A DNA stretch of 64,000 nt from Chamaecrista fasciculata (lineage: Eukaryota; Streptophyta; Magnoliopsida; Fabales; Fabaceae): NCBI GenBank assembly GCA_003254925.1, contig QANZ01001328.1, positions 159,685 through 223,684 of the forward strand, written 5' to 3'. The translations under genes were made by a program, and so were the position numbers. Under the pieces are notes generated by a model that worked only from the letters and a program-made list of their open reading frames with translations, was not told where the DNA came from and searched no databases. Below are positions 1-12,665 of the stretch, in pieces (position 1 is the stretch's first letter; each line of letters opens with the position of its first letter).

Positions 1-152
1 TAAATTATGTATTTTAATTTTTTAAGGATCAAATTATCAACTTGATGATTTTTTAAGGATCAAATGTTAATTTACTTTTTATTTAATTGTACATAGGTGA
101 CGACTCTGTCTTTATATTATAGCAATACTTTAAAATATGCATATTAATTGAT

Positions 153-179
153 TATATATATATATATATATATATATAT
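153..179. repeat. (TA)n microsatellite
   Basis: Uninterrupted TA run ending just before the splice acceptor of the first visible bHLH exon, so it forms the 3' end of that intron. Confidence 0.9.
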
Positions 180-184
180 GACAG

Positions 185-533
185 ATGGATAAAGCATCGA
201 TCATAAAGGATGCAATAGAATACATAGAGCAATTGCAAGAGCAAGAGAAGAGTATAGAAGCAGAGATAATGGAGCTTGAATCTGGGATTAATCATAATCA
301 TAATAATAATAATAATGGAGGATTAGGTTTTATTAATAATAATAATAATAATAATCATCATAAGTATGATCATGATGATTATTATGAAGAGGACCTTCCT
401 GTGCTTCTCAGATCCAAGAAGAAGAAAACAGAGCAACAACAACAACAGCAACGGCTATTTGATTCCGTTGCTAATAATAGTAATAAAAGTGGTTCTTCTA
501 CAAATAATTCCCCTCTTCTTCAACTTCATGAGG

Positions 534-580
<47 letters not shown>

Positions 581-3500
581 TATCATTCACATTATAAAAT
601 TAATCATTTGGGTCCCATGCATTCACTCACTATATTACTTAATTATATATAATCTTCTTTACATTCAATATGATAATTGCTTTCAGATTCTTAATCATAC
701 TTTAAAATAATAAGCATGATGTATGATTTTTTTTTAATTATATGTTGTATAAAAATATTGAAATATGTTTCAACGGTCTAGAGCTAAAGCTTTCCATATA
801 TACTAATAAACAATTTTACTCAATAGAATTTGTATGTTTGATAATATTATGTTATAAAACCCCATATTTTTGGGACTACCGTAGTTTTTAAATAATCTTT
901 TAGCTTTTAAAATATAATGTTTTTTTTTGCAAAAATTAATCATTTAGTCCCTACAATTTTTTTAAAATCAATCCCTGTGCATTATAAATATTTAGATTTT
1001 AGTTCTTAATACCTAGTTATATATAATAATAATATTTTTTAAGGATTATGTAAAAAAATTATATGCAAAATTAATTCATTATATACTAATATCAATACTA
1101 AAATGATTAATATTGGAGTTTAATCATTCTAGTATTGATATTAAATGTAATATTAATATTGGAGTTTAATCATTATATACTAATATGCAAAAAAAAATGT
1201 AATATTAGTCTTTTATATCATTATTAAATAAATATTTGTATGATAAAATGGAATATTAAGGACTAATATAAACATTTGCATAGCATAAAGACTTGTTTTG
1301 AAAATAATAATATTGTAAGGACTAAATTTAAAAACTTGGATAAAATATATGAACCAAATTATCAATTTTCACTTTTTTTTAATAATACCTGAAAGACACT
1401 GGCTATATAATCTTTTGCACCAATAGGTACAAAAAAGTTTTGAAATTTTAGTCATATTTTGTGTCACATCATAATTTGAGTGTGGTATGCAATGTATTCA
1501 TGAGAGGGAGAATTAATTAAAGTCAAAGATAGATTGATTATTCAAACATTTTTAAAATGCTGATAAAAATGAATTAGCATAGTAATCGATTTAGACCTTA
1601 CAATATAAAAAAACAAACGGGTTGGTTGCTTAGAAAGATGGCACAACATACATGTTTAATAATTAATTAAAAAAATTCATTATGGAATTCTCTATAGATT
1701 AAATACATTATTTGATCACTCAAATATCACAATTGTGAAGTATTTGATTCTTAAACTTTAATTAATTTAATACTTTTTAGGCCAAAGTGTACTTTTGGTC
1801 CTATAACTTTTGTTCAGACCTCAATTTAATTCCATAACTGTTTTTGTTGCTCTTTTGGTCTCTATTTCTTTTTCTCATATCTATATTTGGTCACGTATTG
1901 CACTTTGGGTCATATCTTTTAGTCAGGTTATAGAATTAATCTCACATCTTTGCAAAATGTTTTACATTGTAGGACTAATGGTGGAACTTTTACAAAGATG
2001 AAACCAAATCTACAACAAAAAAATATATGAGATCAATTCTATACCTAACCAAAAGATATAAGACAAAAAAAATAACAAACAAATTTATGAGACTAAATTA
2101 AAACTTAAACAAAATATAGGAGACAAAAAGTGCACTTGGACTTATTTATTTTAAAATTTATGCTGAAATTATATGATATATTTTGCAGTTAAAAGTGACA
2201 TATATGGGAGAGAAGACACTAGTGGTGAGCTTGACATGTGGGAAGAAAACAGATACAATGGTGAAATTGTGTGAAGTGTTCGAATCTTTAAAGCTAAGAA
2301 TCATTACAGCCAACATCACTTCTTTTTCTACTACTCTCTTGAAGACTGTCTTCATTCAGGTCACTTTCTCTCTCTCTCTCTCTCTAATTACTTTTTTTTT
2401 TCTTTTTACTTTTTAAACTTTCAATCTTATTTTTATATTTGACCAATATTTAAATTTTCAAAAAAAAAATTAAGATAAATGATTTATTTTTAAAAAATAT
2501 GATTCAATTATATTATATAATATAATTTAATATTATAATATATATTTATATATTAAAAAAATAAAAATTACTATAGTAAATAAAGTACAAATTAAGTATT
2601 TCTATCTCCAAACTTGAATCGAGANCTTATGAAAAGGAGAAAAATCTATAATATTAGAATTCTAAAGACCCTTTTATAATTAATTCTTTATGTTTTGATC
2701 CCTTTTGGTAAAAGAAAGGACTTAAACGCATAAGAGAAGACTTTTTGGGAGATTTTTGACATTTTAACGTAGATTTGCCGTTAAATCCTAACAGAATAAA
2801 ACCACAGGGGACCAAATCGCTAACGGAGCAAACCACGGGGTACCACAATGCAAAAATTTTTCTTTCAGGGTACCAAAGGGGAAACGCCCCTAACCACAGG
2901 GTACCAAATTGCAATTTACCCTATATTTTTTTGTTGTTAATTTGGTCTTTATCTTTGGGTCAAGTCCCAATTATACATATATATTTTTTTTGTTGTAAAT
3001 TTGACTTCATATCTTTGAGTCAGGTGCAAAATTAGGTGGAATAGACGATGAAATCTTTTGCAAAGATATAGGACTAATATTCCAACCTAACCAAAAGATA
3101 TGAGACAAAAAATGATATGAGATCAAATTGAAACATTTTGCAAAGATAAGAGACCAAAAGTGCAAAAATAAAAAATAAAAGACCAAATTGGGAACTGAGC
3201 AAAAGATATTATTAGACTAAATTTGCATATTGACCTAAAAATAATTTTCTTAAAAAATGACAATGTATTATTGGAAATATACTAGAAAATTGTTTTCTTT
3301 TTTCAAAAAAAAAGGTAGAGAATAATAAACTTACTTGATTTACAAGATAGGTTGATGATGAATGAGTTTTGTCCTCACATTAAGGCATAAGACAATGATA
3401 AAGGATGCAAATCGTATCCTAAATCAAGAGATATATACAATCATGATCATAATCTATCTACTAACACTAAGATGTTGTTAATTAATTAATTAATATCATT

Positions 3501-6300
3501 TCAAAATAGGTCATTCACTCTCATTTTTTATATTGAAAAAATAGCAATTCACCCTAACTTTTGCAAAGGTCTCAATTTGGTCCCCTAACTTTTTTTGTTG
3601 CAATTTTCGTCCCCTAACTCTTGAAAACGTCTCACTATTGGTCCCAAGTGCACTTCCAAGTCATGAAAATGTTTTCGCATAATGGTCATTTTTTAATCTA
3701 CTTCACCCATATTTGTCACGTCATCAGCCAACTCAACCTACCAGATCGGCATTAACGGCAAATAATGGATGAAAAAAGTGCACTTGGGACCAACAGTGAG
3801 ACGCTTTCAAAAGTTAGGGGACCAAAATTGCAACAAAAAAAGTTAGGGGACCAAATTGAGACCTTTGCAAAAGTTAGGGGGACCAAAATTGCACTTAAAC
3901 CTTGTATTTAATATAAAATATTACAATAGTTACTATTTGTACAATGTAAAAATTATCAAAGATATATATATAATAATATTAATAAATAATAAATTTAAAA
4001 TGTTTAATAAGAAGTCTGTGTTATCGAAATTTGTTTTAGTTCCTAATATTTACCTCAAATTTTGTTTTGGTCCAAAACAGAGCTGTTGAAAAATATTAAG
4101 GACCAATATAGAATAAAAGAAATTAAGAATCAAAACAGAACTCAGAGTAAAATTGGAGACCAAAATGAGATTTTGACCAATAAAAAGTCTTTCAATACCC
4201 TCAATGGCTCAATGGTCCCAAGTCCCAACACCCATAAACGACTGTCGTTTAGTCTCAATTCGATTTGCTCACGTATTAGACCAAGAGTATTGACCCTTAT
4301 TTCATTCATCTAGAAAACCTCAAAACTTCATTGTGGTTAGTGAATTTGACCCCTATTTCGTTCCTCTAGATTTCTGTCGTTTACCCTACAAGATTATAAA
4401 CCTCATTGAGATTAGTGAGTTTGACCCCTATTTTGTTTTTCTAGGTCTTGTCGTTTACCCCCCAAAGTAATTCATACTTCAAAGTTCATACTACTTCATT
4501 GGAGGGTTTCCATTTTAGGGTTTTGTTGTGACATCATGTCCAAGTAAATTACTTATAGATTACAATAATGAGCTAATTGTTATTATATTCTGATACAATC
4601 AAGGTGGCTTAATATTTAATTGGGAACCAAATCAAATCAATTGACTTAATTATTCATTAGTTAAAATTAAAGTAAGAGTTGAGAGGAGTTATGCATTTAA
4701 TTAATATTGTTGTAAAAAAATCATGCTATAAACTAAGGATTATTAAGATCAAACTTGTAAAAAAATAGCTCAAGTGAAACATTGTATTCTATTAAGAAAT
4801 GATTACAGTGTAAATTTGATTTCGTATATTTTACTCAACTCTCAATTTGGTCTTGTATATTTCTTTTTATATTTTTTGTCTCATATCTTTATAAAAGATT
4901 CTAATTTTAGTTTTATATCTTTGCAAAAGGTTTTACCGTTAGTTCCATCTGACCTAAAGATATGAGACCAATTCTGCATCTAAAGTAAAGATATGAGACT
5001 AATTCTACATTTGACTTAAAAATATAAGATTAAATTTGTAAAAAAATAAAAATAAGATCAAATTAAAACCTGACTATGAAACTAAAATACAACAAAAGAA
5101 ATACAAAATCAAATTGAAATACCAAATCTATATTTTGACCTAAAGAAATTAAAGATCGCGTTGCAAAAGCTAAAGTGAAGAATTCATTATTGAGGTGGGA
5201 GTATGGGACCACCATCTTATTTTATTGATTCAAATTCTCAAATTATTGGCAACATTTTCTTGGTCCAAATCTCAATATCTCCTAAGTGCACTCAATCTTG
5301 TCCTTATTTGCCATACTCATAATTGCAACAAGTCATTAATTAAACACACAAAATCAAATTCTTAAATTATAGAGGTATGATTTTTCTTTAATTAAGTATC
5401 TTCAATACTGGATATCTCTCACTGGGCATAAAATTCCTACTCCCAAAACATTGCTTGTGAATTATTTTATAGGATATTTTTCATAGAGAGTTGAAACTTA
5501 ATAAATATATTATTTTAGAATTTCCATTTTATGTTAGAATATATAAACAATATCTTTTTTAATAATTAAAATGATGCACAAAGTCAAAATTGTATTATTT
5601 GAGGTTATGGTGGTAGTAGTCACATCAATTAGCAATCAATTATACACAAGCCAAAAGAAAAAAATGGTTGAAAAATGAAGAGTCTTAATCATGGCTGATT
5701 AAGAAATTACTGAAAAAGTTGAATCCAATGCTAAAGCTGGTTAATTAGCTCCATCAGTTTATTAATGCAGATCTAGAAAGCAACTCAAATATGATATGTT
5801 TGTTCTCCTACGATCTTTTAATCAAATGGATGGAAAGAGTTATCATAGTAAGTGTATTAAAGACAACTAATATTAAAAAAACTTATGAATGAAATAAGAC
5901 TAAAATCCTATTTTGGCCTCTCACATATTAATATTTTTTCTCAATTTAGCCTCAGATTGTTCTTTTCAATTTAGTCCCTCATAAATTGTTCTATTATCAA
6001 TATCAATTACTCTATCTAATATCTAATTATATTTGTAGATATTATCATTAATAGAAGACATAATATTACTAATTAATAATATAATATTTTAACTAACACA
6101 TAAAGAAGTTTGATTGTTTATCAAGATTATTTGAAAAATATGAAGATTTTGAAATCACTAATTATTAACTTGTGGGTTCTAATGTGTTGCTTCAAATCTT
6201 AATTTTTCAGGCAAATGAAGAAGAGAAAGATGTTGTACAGTTAAAAATCCAAACAGCTATTGCAGCTCTTAATGATCCTCAGAGCCCTATGAGCATCTGA
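185..6300 (+). CDS. BHLH35: bHLH35/bHLH27-type transcription factor, 5' end outside window
   Basis: Three exons are visible: 185-532, 2189-2359 and 6211-6300 (TGA). All junctions are GT-AG in phase 0, giving 202 residues. The first visible exon opens with MDKASIIKDAIEYI, which is helix 2 of the bHLH domain followed by a glutamate-rich coiled coil (leucine-zipper-like). The basic region and helix 1 must lie in an exon left of the window. The end of this exon is a family-variable stretch with long Asn/His and Gln runs. The second exon (VTYMGEKTLVVSLTCGKK) and the third form the C-terminal ACT-like dimerisation fold, ending AIAALNDPQSPMSI. Members are nuclear DNA-binding dimers that recognise E-boxes. 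The last intron is 3.85 kb and filled with MITE-like repeats. The bHLH35/bHLH27 assignment rests on exon layout and remembered similarity. Confidence 0.88.
538..577. repeat. (CT)n microsatellite at splice donor
   Basis: A run of about 20 CT units starting five bases after the exon junction at 532/533, inside the first visible bHLH intron. Slippage here could change the donor context. Confidence 0.9.
1780..2141. mobile_element. MITE-like element with Mutator-like ends, in bHLH intron
   Basis: The left end reads GGCCAAAGTGTACTTTTGG and the right end, reverse-complemented, reads GTCCAAGTGCACTTTTTG. The arms carry repeated 'ttggtcc' units. The ends resemble those of the Mutator-like elements at 21207 and 54306. 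I found no clear target duplication. It lies in the intron 533-2188, close to the acceptor. Confidence 0.55.
2790..2930. repeat. 'ccacagggtacca' repeat, copy 1
   Basis: Tandem degenerate units of the type 'accacagggtaccaaa', ending 'caatttaccctat'. The same unit and ending recur at 47135-47265 and 47515-47607, so this is a dispersed family. It lies inside the last bHLH intron. The flank 2640-2790 shows nothing further. Confidence 0.6.
2935..3235. repeat. MITE-like inverted repeat
   Basis: The left part carries 'aatttggtctttatctttgggtcaag' type units and the right part the complementary 'aaaagatatgagac' units, the pattern of a degraded foldback element. It is intronic. The boundaries are approximate and I see no target duplication. 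Confidence 0.4.
3545..3895. mobile_element. Foldback MITE-like element
   Basis: The left arm (3545-3660) carries 'ggtcccctaacttt' units and the right arm (3776-3895) the reverse complement 'aaagttaggggacc'. The arms are about 115 bp with a spacer of about 115 bp. It is an insertion in the last bHLH intron. The terminal bases and target duplication are not clear. Confidence 0.6.
3900..6210. other. Remainder of last bHLH intron, no gene seen
   Basis: AT-rich intron sequence. Degraded 'ggtcc'/'ggacca' foldback units appear near 4000-4170 and 4800-5130. A repeated phrase 'gtttgacccctatttcgtt' occurs around 4290-4450. I see no coding segment before the exon at 6211. Confidence 0.6.
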
Positions 6301-7206
6301 TCACCATGCTTCTCGAGTTTGGATCTGCTAAAGTCAGTTTATGGTGGAATTCATAAAATTCTAATAAAAAAAATATTAAGTTAAAAATACATGTGAAATA
6401 AGAATGTAAAAATGTGAGATATGAACTCCATCGTAAGCTAACTTCAACTGATCCAAACCCTCTCTGTTTTCCTATAACTTGCATGGTGGTTTTTTTTTTC
6501 TTTTTCTCTCCAACTTAATTAGTGTTTTTGTTAGTAAAAAGAGTGTTTAGTTCAAACTTGTTTTCCCTTGGTAGAGTTTGCTAAGTCAAGTTTTCTTCTT
6601 CTTCATCTTTTTTTTCTTCTTATGTCTGAAAGCATATGTAGAAGTTGTAAACTTGATCTTTGCTGGGCTAATAAAGTTGCATTATATATATATATAAACA
6701 GGAATGACAAAGCATACATGATGATTTTATCACTTTCTATTCCTTTATCTTAGCCAATATTTGTATCACTATTTGATTTTATCATTATTTATACTCTATT
6801 CACATTTGAAAAATTAATATATGTATCTATTCTCATCCGATACTCCGAAATACTCAAATATTTTTGACCGGATGAATTTGGACGGAAATCCTAAATATCC
6901 TAAATACCTGTCCAAATTATCATCCCTATATATAAATAAGATTATTTTATATTTTCATTTTTAGGCTGGAGATTCTAAAAAATGGTCATGCTTGTTATCC
7001 ACCCATGAGGCCTATATTACAGAGATGGCAGAAAGACCAGATTGAAAGAAAAAGGAAGAATTCATTTCAGAAATTGATAATATCATGTGTATGTTTCTTC
7101 CACCACAATCAAGCATACAAATTTTTTTTTCCATATTCTACAGAAAGATGAGCCAAGAAGATTTTATACCTATGGAAACTCTTTCAAGACTAGAAAGAAA
7201 GCCACG
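6301..7206. other. Tail-to-tail intergenic region, possible bHLH 3' UTR
   Basis: Lies between the bHLH stop and the stop of the opposite-strand tautomerase gene. A possible spliced 3' UTR is suggested by a weak donor near 6334 and an acceptor 'tttttag' before 6964. This is inference only; no coding sequence is recognised. Confidence 0.35.
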
Positions 7207-10172
7207 TCAAAAGGTTGAGCCATTGAACCCAAAGAACGATCGCTGAACCAGAAAATGAATAAAATAAGATATTCTACTAATAAGTAGGCAATAAACATAG
7301 ATGATGGTAAATGTCAGAGAAAACTTATTTTTTTAGTCTTTCAATGTATTCTAAAATTATAATTTAGTCCTAAGATATTAGAAATACATTTTTTGGTCCC
7401 TGATTTCTTTTACGACTATAAATTATTTAGTCCTCATAGTCACAGATAACATTTTAAGAATTAAATAGTAGACATTTGTTAAAAAAAAAGTTAAAGACTA
7501 AAAGGTGTATTTTCAATATCCAGGGACTAAATTGCAATTTTCGAACAAATTCAGTGACTAAAAAAAGGTTTATTCTAAATGTCATCATGGCTCAAGTTTC
7601 ACCAAAATTAATTGAAAAGGAAAAAAAAATGGTTTTCAAGAGTTGCATGAGAGGAAATTAGANAATGGTTTTCAAGAGTTGCATGAGAGGAAATTAGAGT
7701 GTCACATAAGATATATGAGATGAAGTCAAAAGAACATTTTTTCCCACTCTGCCAGGAATATTTGAATAATTAAACCTTAAAATAAAAAGTACTCATACTG
7801 TTTAGATATATTTCAATATCTCATGGAAGTGAATTAAAGAACTTAATTTATGAAACAAGCTGAATAGTAGCAAGTGGACAGTGATGCAGGATTAGAATAT
7901 AAAACTGTTCTTTCTAAATATTTCATGATTCAACTATTATCAAGGGTTTATGAATTTGTAATTAGATAGTTCATGAAATTTGAAATTTTACTAACAATTT
8001 TGGTCGCTGAAAAATCATCGAGCTGAAAACTCAGTCTCTGAAAGATTAAAATATATAGTTTATTACCTAAAAAATCAAAACAGTATACTTATTAGTCCTT
8101 TTTAAGGACTAAATAGTATACTGTTTTAATCTTTCAGGGACGAACTGTGTATTTCAATCTTTTAAGAACTGAGTTGTTAATTCGGTGATCTTTCAAGGAA
8201 CAAATTGTTAGGTTACTCTAAAAAATGTCTTCTTATCCTATACATTTACTAGTAACAACACTGCCTCTCTCTCTCTAGCAAGTAGCAAAAGTGGGAAGCA
8301 GATATATGAAACGAGATTGGATTCTTTAAAGTGAGACACTGGTAAAGTTTGGTGAAGTAATAGATGGATAGAAAGAGTTAGAGAGAAAAAACTTCACAAA
8401 CAAAACAACCATGGAATCCACACCTTCTCTCTCTATCTCTTTCTATCTCTCTCCCGCTTCACCAAATTTGACCACTATTTCACTTTCAACGATCCAAATT
8501 AGTATGAAACCTCAAACAAGCTATCCCAGAACAAGGCAAAAAATTACCTGAACATCATAAAACTTGATATAAAAACGAGAGCTGTCGATTGATAGCTTAG
8601 TTTCAAGAATTTCTGCAATAGTTGAACTCAGATTTCCATTAACACTAGGACCCAGGCCCCCAATGGAGATCAGTTCTCCATATGCAGCTGGCTCTTCTGT
8701 GCCACCAAATGCAATAGGCACTTGCCTATTCAACACAATCATCACATACTGGAAAAAAAAAATGTATGTCAAATTATGTACAGTCAAGCCGTTTGTGATG
8801 ACAAGGAATTTATAGTTCTGGAAGTATATAGAAAATAAAGAGTAAACATACAATTTGGTCCCTGGAAGATACACTAGTTGACAACTCAATTCCTAGAAGT
8901 CTAATTATGTGTAATCATACCATTTGCGATGACAATAACTGGAAATTCCAAATCCAGAGAGAGAGTCTCAGTGTAGGGTTTTAGTGTAGAGATTGAACAA
9001 GTACTTAAATCATCTTATCTTGCCTTCTTGTTCATACAATAATTTTTTGATAAAGATTATCAAGCATCTAATAATTCAGAATACCATTATATGATAAACC
9101 TGGCACTTTAGCAATATTGCCAAAAAAAAAAAAGAGCAACTTCTCTAGATCACATTCCTGTTGAATATAAACAACAATAGTGGTTTGTGATCTCACATAC
9201 AAATCCCAGTAGGATGTCAGAATTTAGCAACAATTCATTAAGCACAAAAACTATAATTCGTATAGACGAGGTTACTAAAACCTAGTTGAGTTAATATGAT
9301 AAGTATGTTCAAACTAGGATTAGCTTCAATGCCAGACAAATGTTAGAGCATTACAGAGGAACAATGGAAGTTGTCAAGTTGACTGCAGCAGGAATACAAG
9401 AAACTGACTTTCCCCAGTTAACGGAGTTTATAGCTTTCACCCATTTCAATATCTGGTGTGAGGGAGCCTACCATAGTGTTTGGATTTCAAAGATGGTGGA
9501 AATAAAGAATAAAAAAGAGTAAACATACAATTCCGTTCTTAAAAGATATATAAGTCGACAACTTCATCCCTATAAGTCCAGTTTGCACACTTTAGCCCTT
9601 GAAAGTTATGGAGACAACAATACAACTTAATGCTTGAAGTCCATTTGTAAGGACAAAAGGACAGGGATTCAAGAGCGTAACTTGGACTTCAAGGATGAAA
9701 TTGTTAACTCATATATCTTTCAAGGGTTAATTAATAAAAAAAAAAAAAAAACAGTTATAATCTCCATCACTTGGAAAACTACTGGCTTGGATAACATATT
9801 GAATCCACATTAATCTATAAAACGTGTTAGAAACAAGAGGATTGATTGTACATGAATCAAAAGCTGAAAAATCGAAAAAAGAAAAGAAAAAGTCATAATC
9901 TGGCAATGTCAACTGGTTGGAGCATTATATCAAACAGCTTGTAGGCACGTATGAGGACAGTCATTGTTGTTATACTAAAAATGTCAAGTTTTGAGCCATG
10001 TTCGTTCAGAAGGAAAAGGAGAATGGAGGAAAGATAAAAGGAGTGAGTGAGAGTGACTAACGGATTCAGGCTTGCCAATGATTTTGGCGACAGCTTTGGT
10101 GGCGTCCCTGAGAATGTCGGAGGCGACCACGGAATCTACTGGCACATTCGTAAATAGGTTTAACGTCGGCAT
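7207..10172 (-). CDS. MDL2: MIF / D-dopachrome tautomerase-like protein (MDL), complete
   Basis: Three phase-0 exons on the minus strand: 10172-10062 (37 codons), 8748-8548 (67) and 7242-7207 (11 plus TGA). All splice sites are GT-AG and the protein is 115 aa, the usual length for the family. The start at 10172 was chosen over the in-frame ATG at 10184 because these proteins need proline straight after the initiator Met (MPTLNLFTN). Pro2 is the catalytic base in tautomerases. The core contains GKPESYVMIVLN, FGGTEEPAAYGEL and SRFYIKFYDV, and the last 36-bp exon encodes RSFFGFNGSTF. Such proteins form trimers and are reported in plant cytosol and peroxisomes; their physiological substrate is unsettled. 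Intron 2 (1.3 kb) carries foldback repeats. The member name (MDL2 type) is inferred from the C-terminus and the neighbours. Confidence 0.93.
7629..7698. repeat. Direct duplication flanking single N (7663)
   Basis: About 34 bp beginning 'aatggttttcaagagttgc' occur on both sides of the N at 7663. This looks like two contig ends joined without merging, inside tautomerase intron 2. Confidence 0.8.
7985..8225. repeat. Foldback repeat in tautomerase intron 2
   Basis: The left half ('gctgaaaaatcatcgagctg', 'tctctgaaagattaaaat') pairs with the right half ('attttaatctttcagggac', 'cggtgatctttcaag'). The centre is near 8105, where 'tcctttttaaggacta' is palindromic. It is a MITE-like hairpin. Similar 'ggtccctggaagat' units occur at 8845-8895 and 9530-9735. 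Confidence 0.55.
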
Positions 10173-12665
10173 TTGCTTTTTCAACTCGCTGCTTCTTCTT
10201 CTTCTTCTGATGAAGACGATGATGATGGATGATACTCAAGTTTGAGGGTGAAGTGAAAATGAACGAGTGGTGTAAGACACTGAGGGAGAGATGAGGATAA
10301 CAATTTTAACAAACACACCAATGTTATCATTTGTAGCCTTTGGGTTTTAGATTTTTGAATTTTATGTACTTGAGATTAATATTCAGTTATCTCTTTTTTA
10401 TTTTTTGAAAACTCTTTAATTTTCTTAGGTGTGTAAGTTAATTTTAGAGGAAATATTTTTTTTTAGGAAACATCATAATGAAAAGTTATTTTTATCAAAT
10501 AACTAGTGATATATTTAGAAAAGAAATTTATAGAAAAGTCTTTCAAAATGCAATGGGCTAGTTTACCAACCCACTCCATCCAGCCCATNTTTGTCAACCC
10601 ACTCCATCCAGCCCATAATAGTTTGATTTGATTCAATTAAAATATTAAAATTATATTTTGATCATTCATATATTAGTATTTTTTAATTTAATCCTTCAAA
10701 AATATTTTCTCAATTTAGTCCTTAAAAATTGTTTTGTTATCAAATTTAACCCTCTATATAAATTATTATATTGTAATATTAATTATTTGTGATAAATTAG
10801 CAAGGTATAACTATTTAACGAAGTTCGAATTGGGGTTCATGGTGCAAAACTAGATTAACTCAGTCAAATGTTTCTTTTTCTAAAGAATAAAAAAACGATC
10901 TTCTAATATCATGCATATGACATACGCTTACTGAATCCAAGTTTTATAGGTGATGTAAAATCACATGAGTAGAATAGAAACAATTTTAGGGCAGATAATT
11001 CTACATGAATCTCATATACTTCTCCAACAAAAACTCCTTGTTGGGCTGTTCTATTGATTTGGGGATGGTTGGTGTTGGCTTGTTTTTCAATTTGGTGCTT
11101 TTGTTTTCTATGTCCTGGATTGTTTTAAGGCTCTGTTTCTTTATGGACCTTTATCTCTTTGCCTCTCTTATAAAAATCGGACCGGACCGGCTGAACCGCG
11201 AACCGGCCAGTGATCCGGTCCGAGTTGAGCAAAAAACCGGGCAGGCTGAGAACCGCCTGAACCAGTCAAAAACCGGGAAAACCGCCTTGAACCGGCCGGT
11301 TTTGAGGTTGAACCGGTTTAGTTTTTTTTAATTTTTTTTTTTTTTTACTTTTTCTTGATTAAAATGATGTTATTTAAAGAAATTTGTTTCTTATTATGTT
11401 TAGACTCAAAATAATACGTTATTTAATAGTTTTTACTTCAAAATTTGATTTTTTATCCTCTTAACTAATCACTTTCTTACTCAATCCAGCTTAAATTTAA
11501 AGAATTTATTATATATTTTTATTATATTAAACTAAATATATTATTTTTTATTTTTTTAATTATTAACGGTCCGACCCCGGTTGAACCCCGATTGAACCAT
11601 TGAACCTTGAACCGCTGCTTCAGCCGGTTCAATGACCGGTCCGGTTTTAATAACCTTGCTCTTTGCAAACTTTGTTTTTATGCCAACAAATGGTTCAATT
11701 AGTAAGGAATTAGCACATAATTTACAAAGTGGTTAGTTCTATTCTCGCTTTTGATGTGAAAAACTCGATAGTAAACATTTTATAAATAACACTATAAGCA
11801 CTCATAGAACCTTAAGACAAGTGAAGCCTTGATAAACTCCAGAAACCCAACTCACCTAAAATTTTGTTTTCATGCCCTTTTGGGCTTCTTTGAATCAATA
11901 CAGTTTTCAGTGGAAAACAAGTGAAATGAGAATCGTTTGACATAATATCTCAAAATGACAGAATAAACATCCTTTCTATATTTATCTTACAAAATGCATA
12001 CAATTTGTATGTACACTTTATCATGTCATCTCTAATAACACCCAACGTCTTAGATGCATCATATCATCAAATATCAAATATGTAGATAAAAATGACCAAA
12101 TAAATGATACTTTAAAGAAGACGGAAAAGAGAACACCCAGAAGTCCAAATTGCGGCCCAAGGTTGACTCCAAAATGGTTTACCTTAAATTAAGTCCGACT
12201 TAGTCCCCGCAAAAAAATAAATAAACAAATAAGTCCAACGAAAATCAATATAATTTACAAGAACTTCTCTAGAAGTTAAGAAACATACTACTTGATAGGC
12301 ATAAATATTTTAAAGCTCCGTGTTTAGCATAAAGACCAAACCTTTTGGAATGGAAAACCTAAAAAACAGAACCACAAATGTAATTCTCTCCCTATCACTA
12401 GGGATGCCACCAAACCTTTTGAATCCATGCACGTGGTATACACAAAAACAAACAATAAGATAATGGCTATTACTTCATTACACTATCTATGAAACTTTCT
12501 CACCTTGAAAATTAGCACAATACAGGATGATATAAGATAACCTAATGTTTTCCTTTTGTTTTTCTTTGGTGTTTGGCTTCATACTACAATACAGTGTCAT
12601 TTTTTCCCAATTAGCCCACATGAAAGTACTATAGCCTCCTAAACCATGAACTTAAGGAGAGAAAT
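10173..12665. other. Intergenic region between MDL and PEP
   Basis: The MDL promoter is expected just above 10172. 10567-10616 is a 22-bp duplication around a single N at 10589. A hAT-type MITE occupies 11163-11658. The lower part, roughly 12100-12665, probably includes the 3' UTR of the PEPPER-type gene. No coding sequence is recognised; the open frame at 11005-11331 runs into the MITE. Confidence 0.5.
11163..11658. mobile_element. hAT-type MITE with 8-bp target duplication
   Basis: The direct repeat 'ctctttgc' at 11155-11162 and 11659-11666 flanks a 496-bp element. Its ends are imperfect inverted repeats: the right end reversed reads CAAGGTTATTAAAACCGG and the left end reads CTCTCTTATAAAAATCGG. 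Both subterminal regions are rich in 'aaccgg' and 'ccggtcc', with an AT-rich middle. An 8-bp duplication and short inverted ends are the hAT pattern. No transposase is present. Confidence 0.8.

Noticed and set aside
2183..2416. 77-residue open frame around the second visible bHLH exon
   Set aside because: Only 2189-2359 is coding; the rest runs through splice sites into intron, and the ATG at 2183 is not a real start for the gene.
11005..11331. 108-residue open frame
   Set aside because: It crosses the left edge and target duplication of the hAT MITE and resembles no protein.
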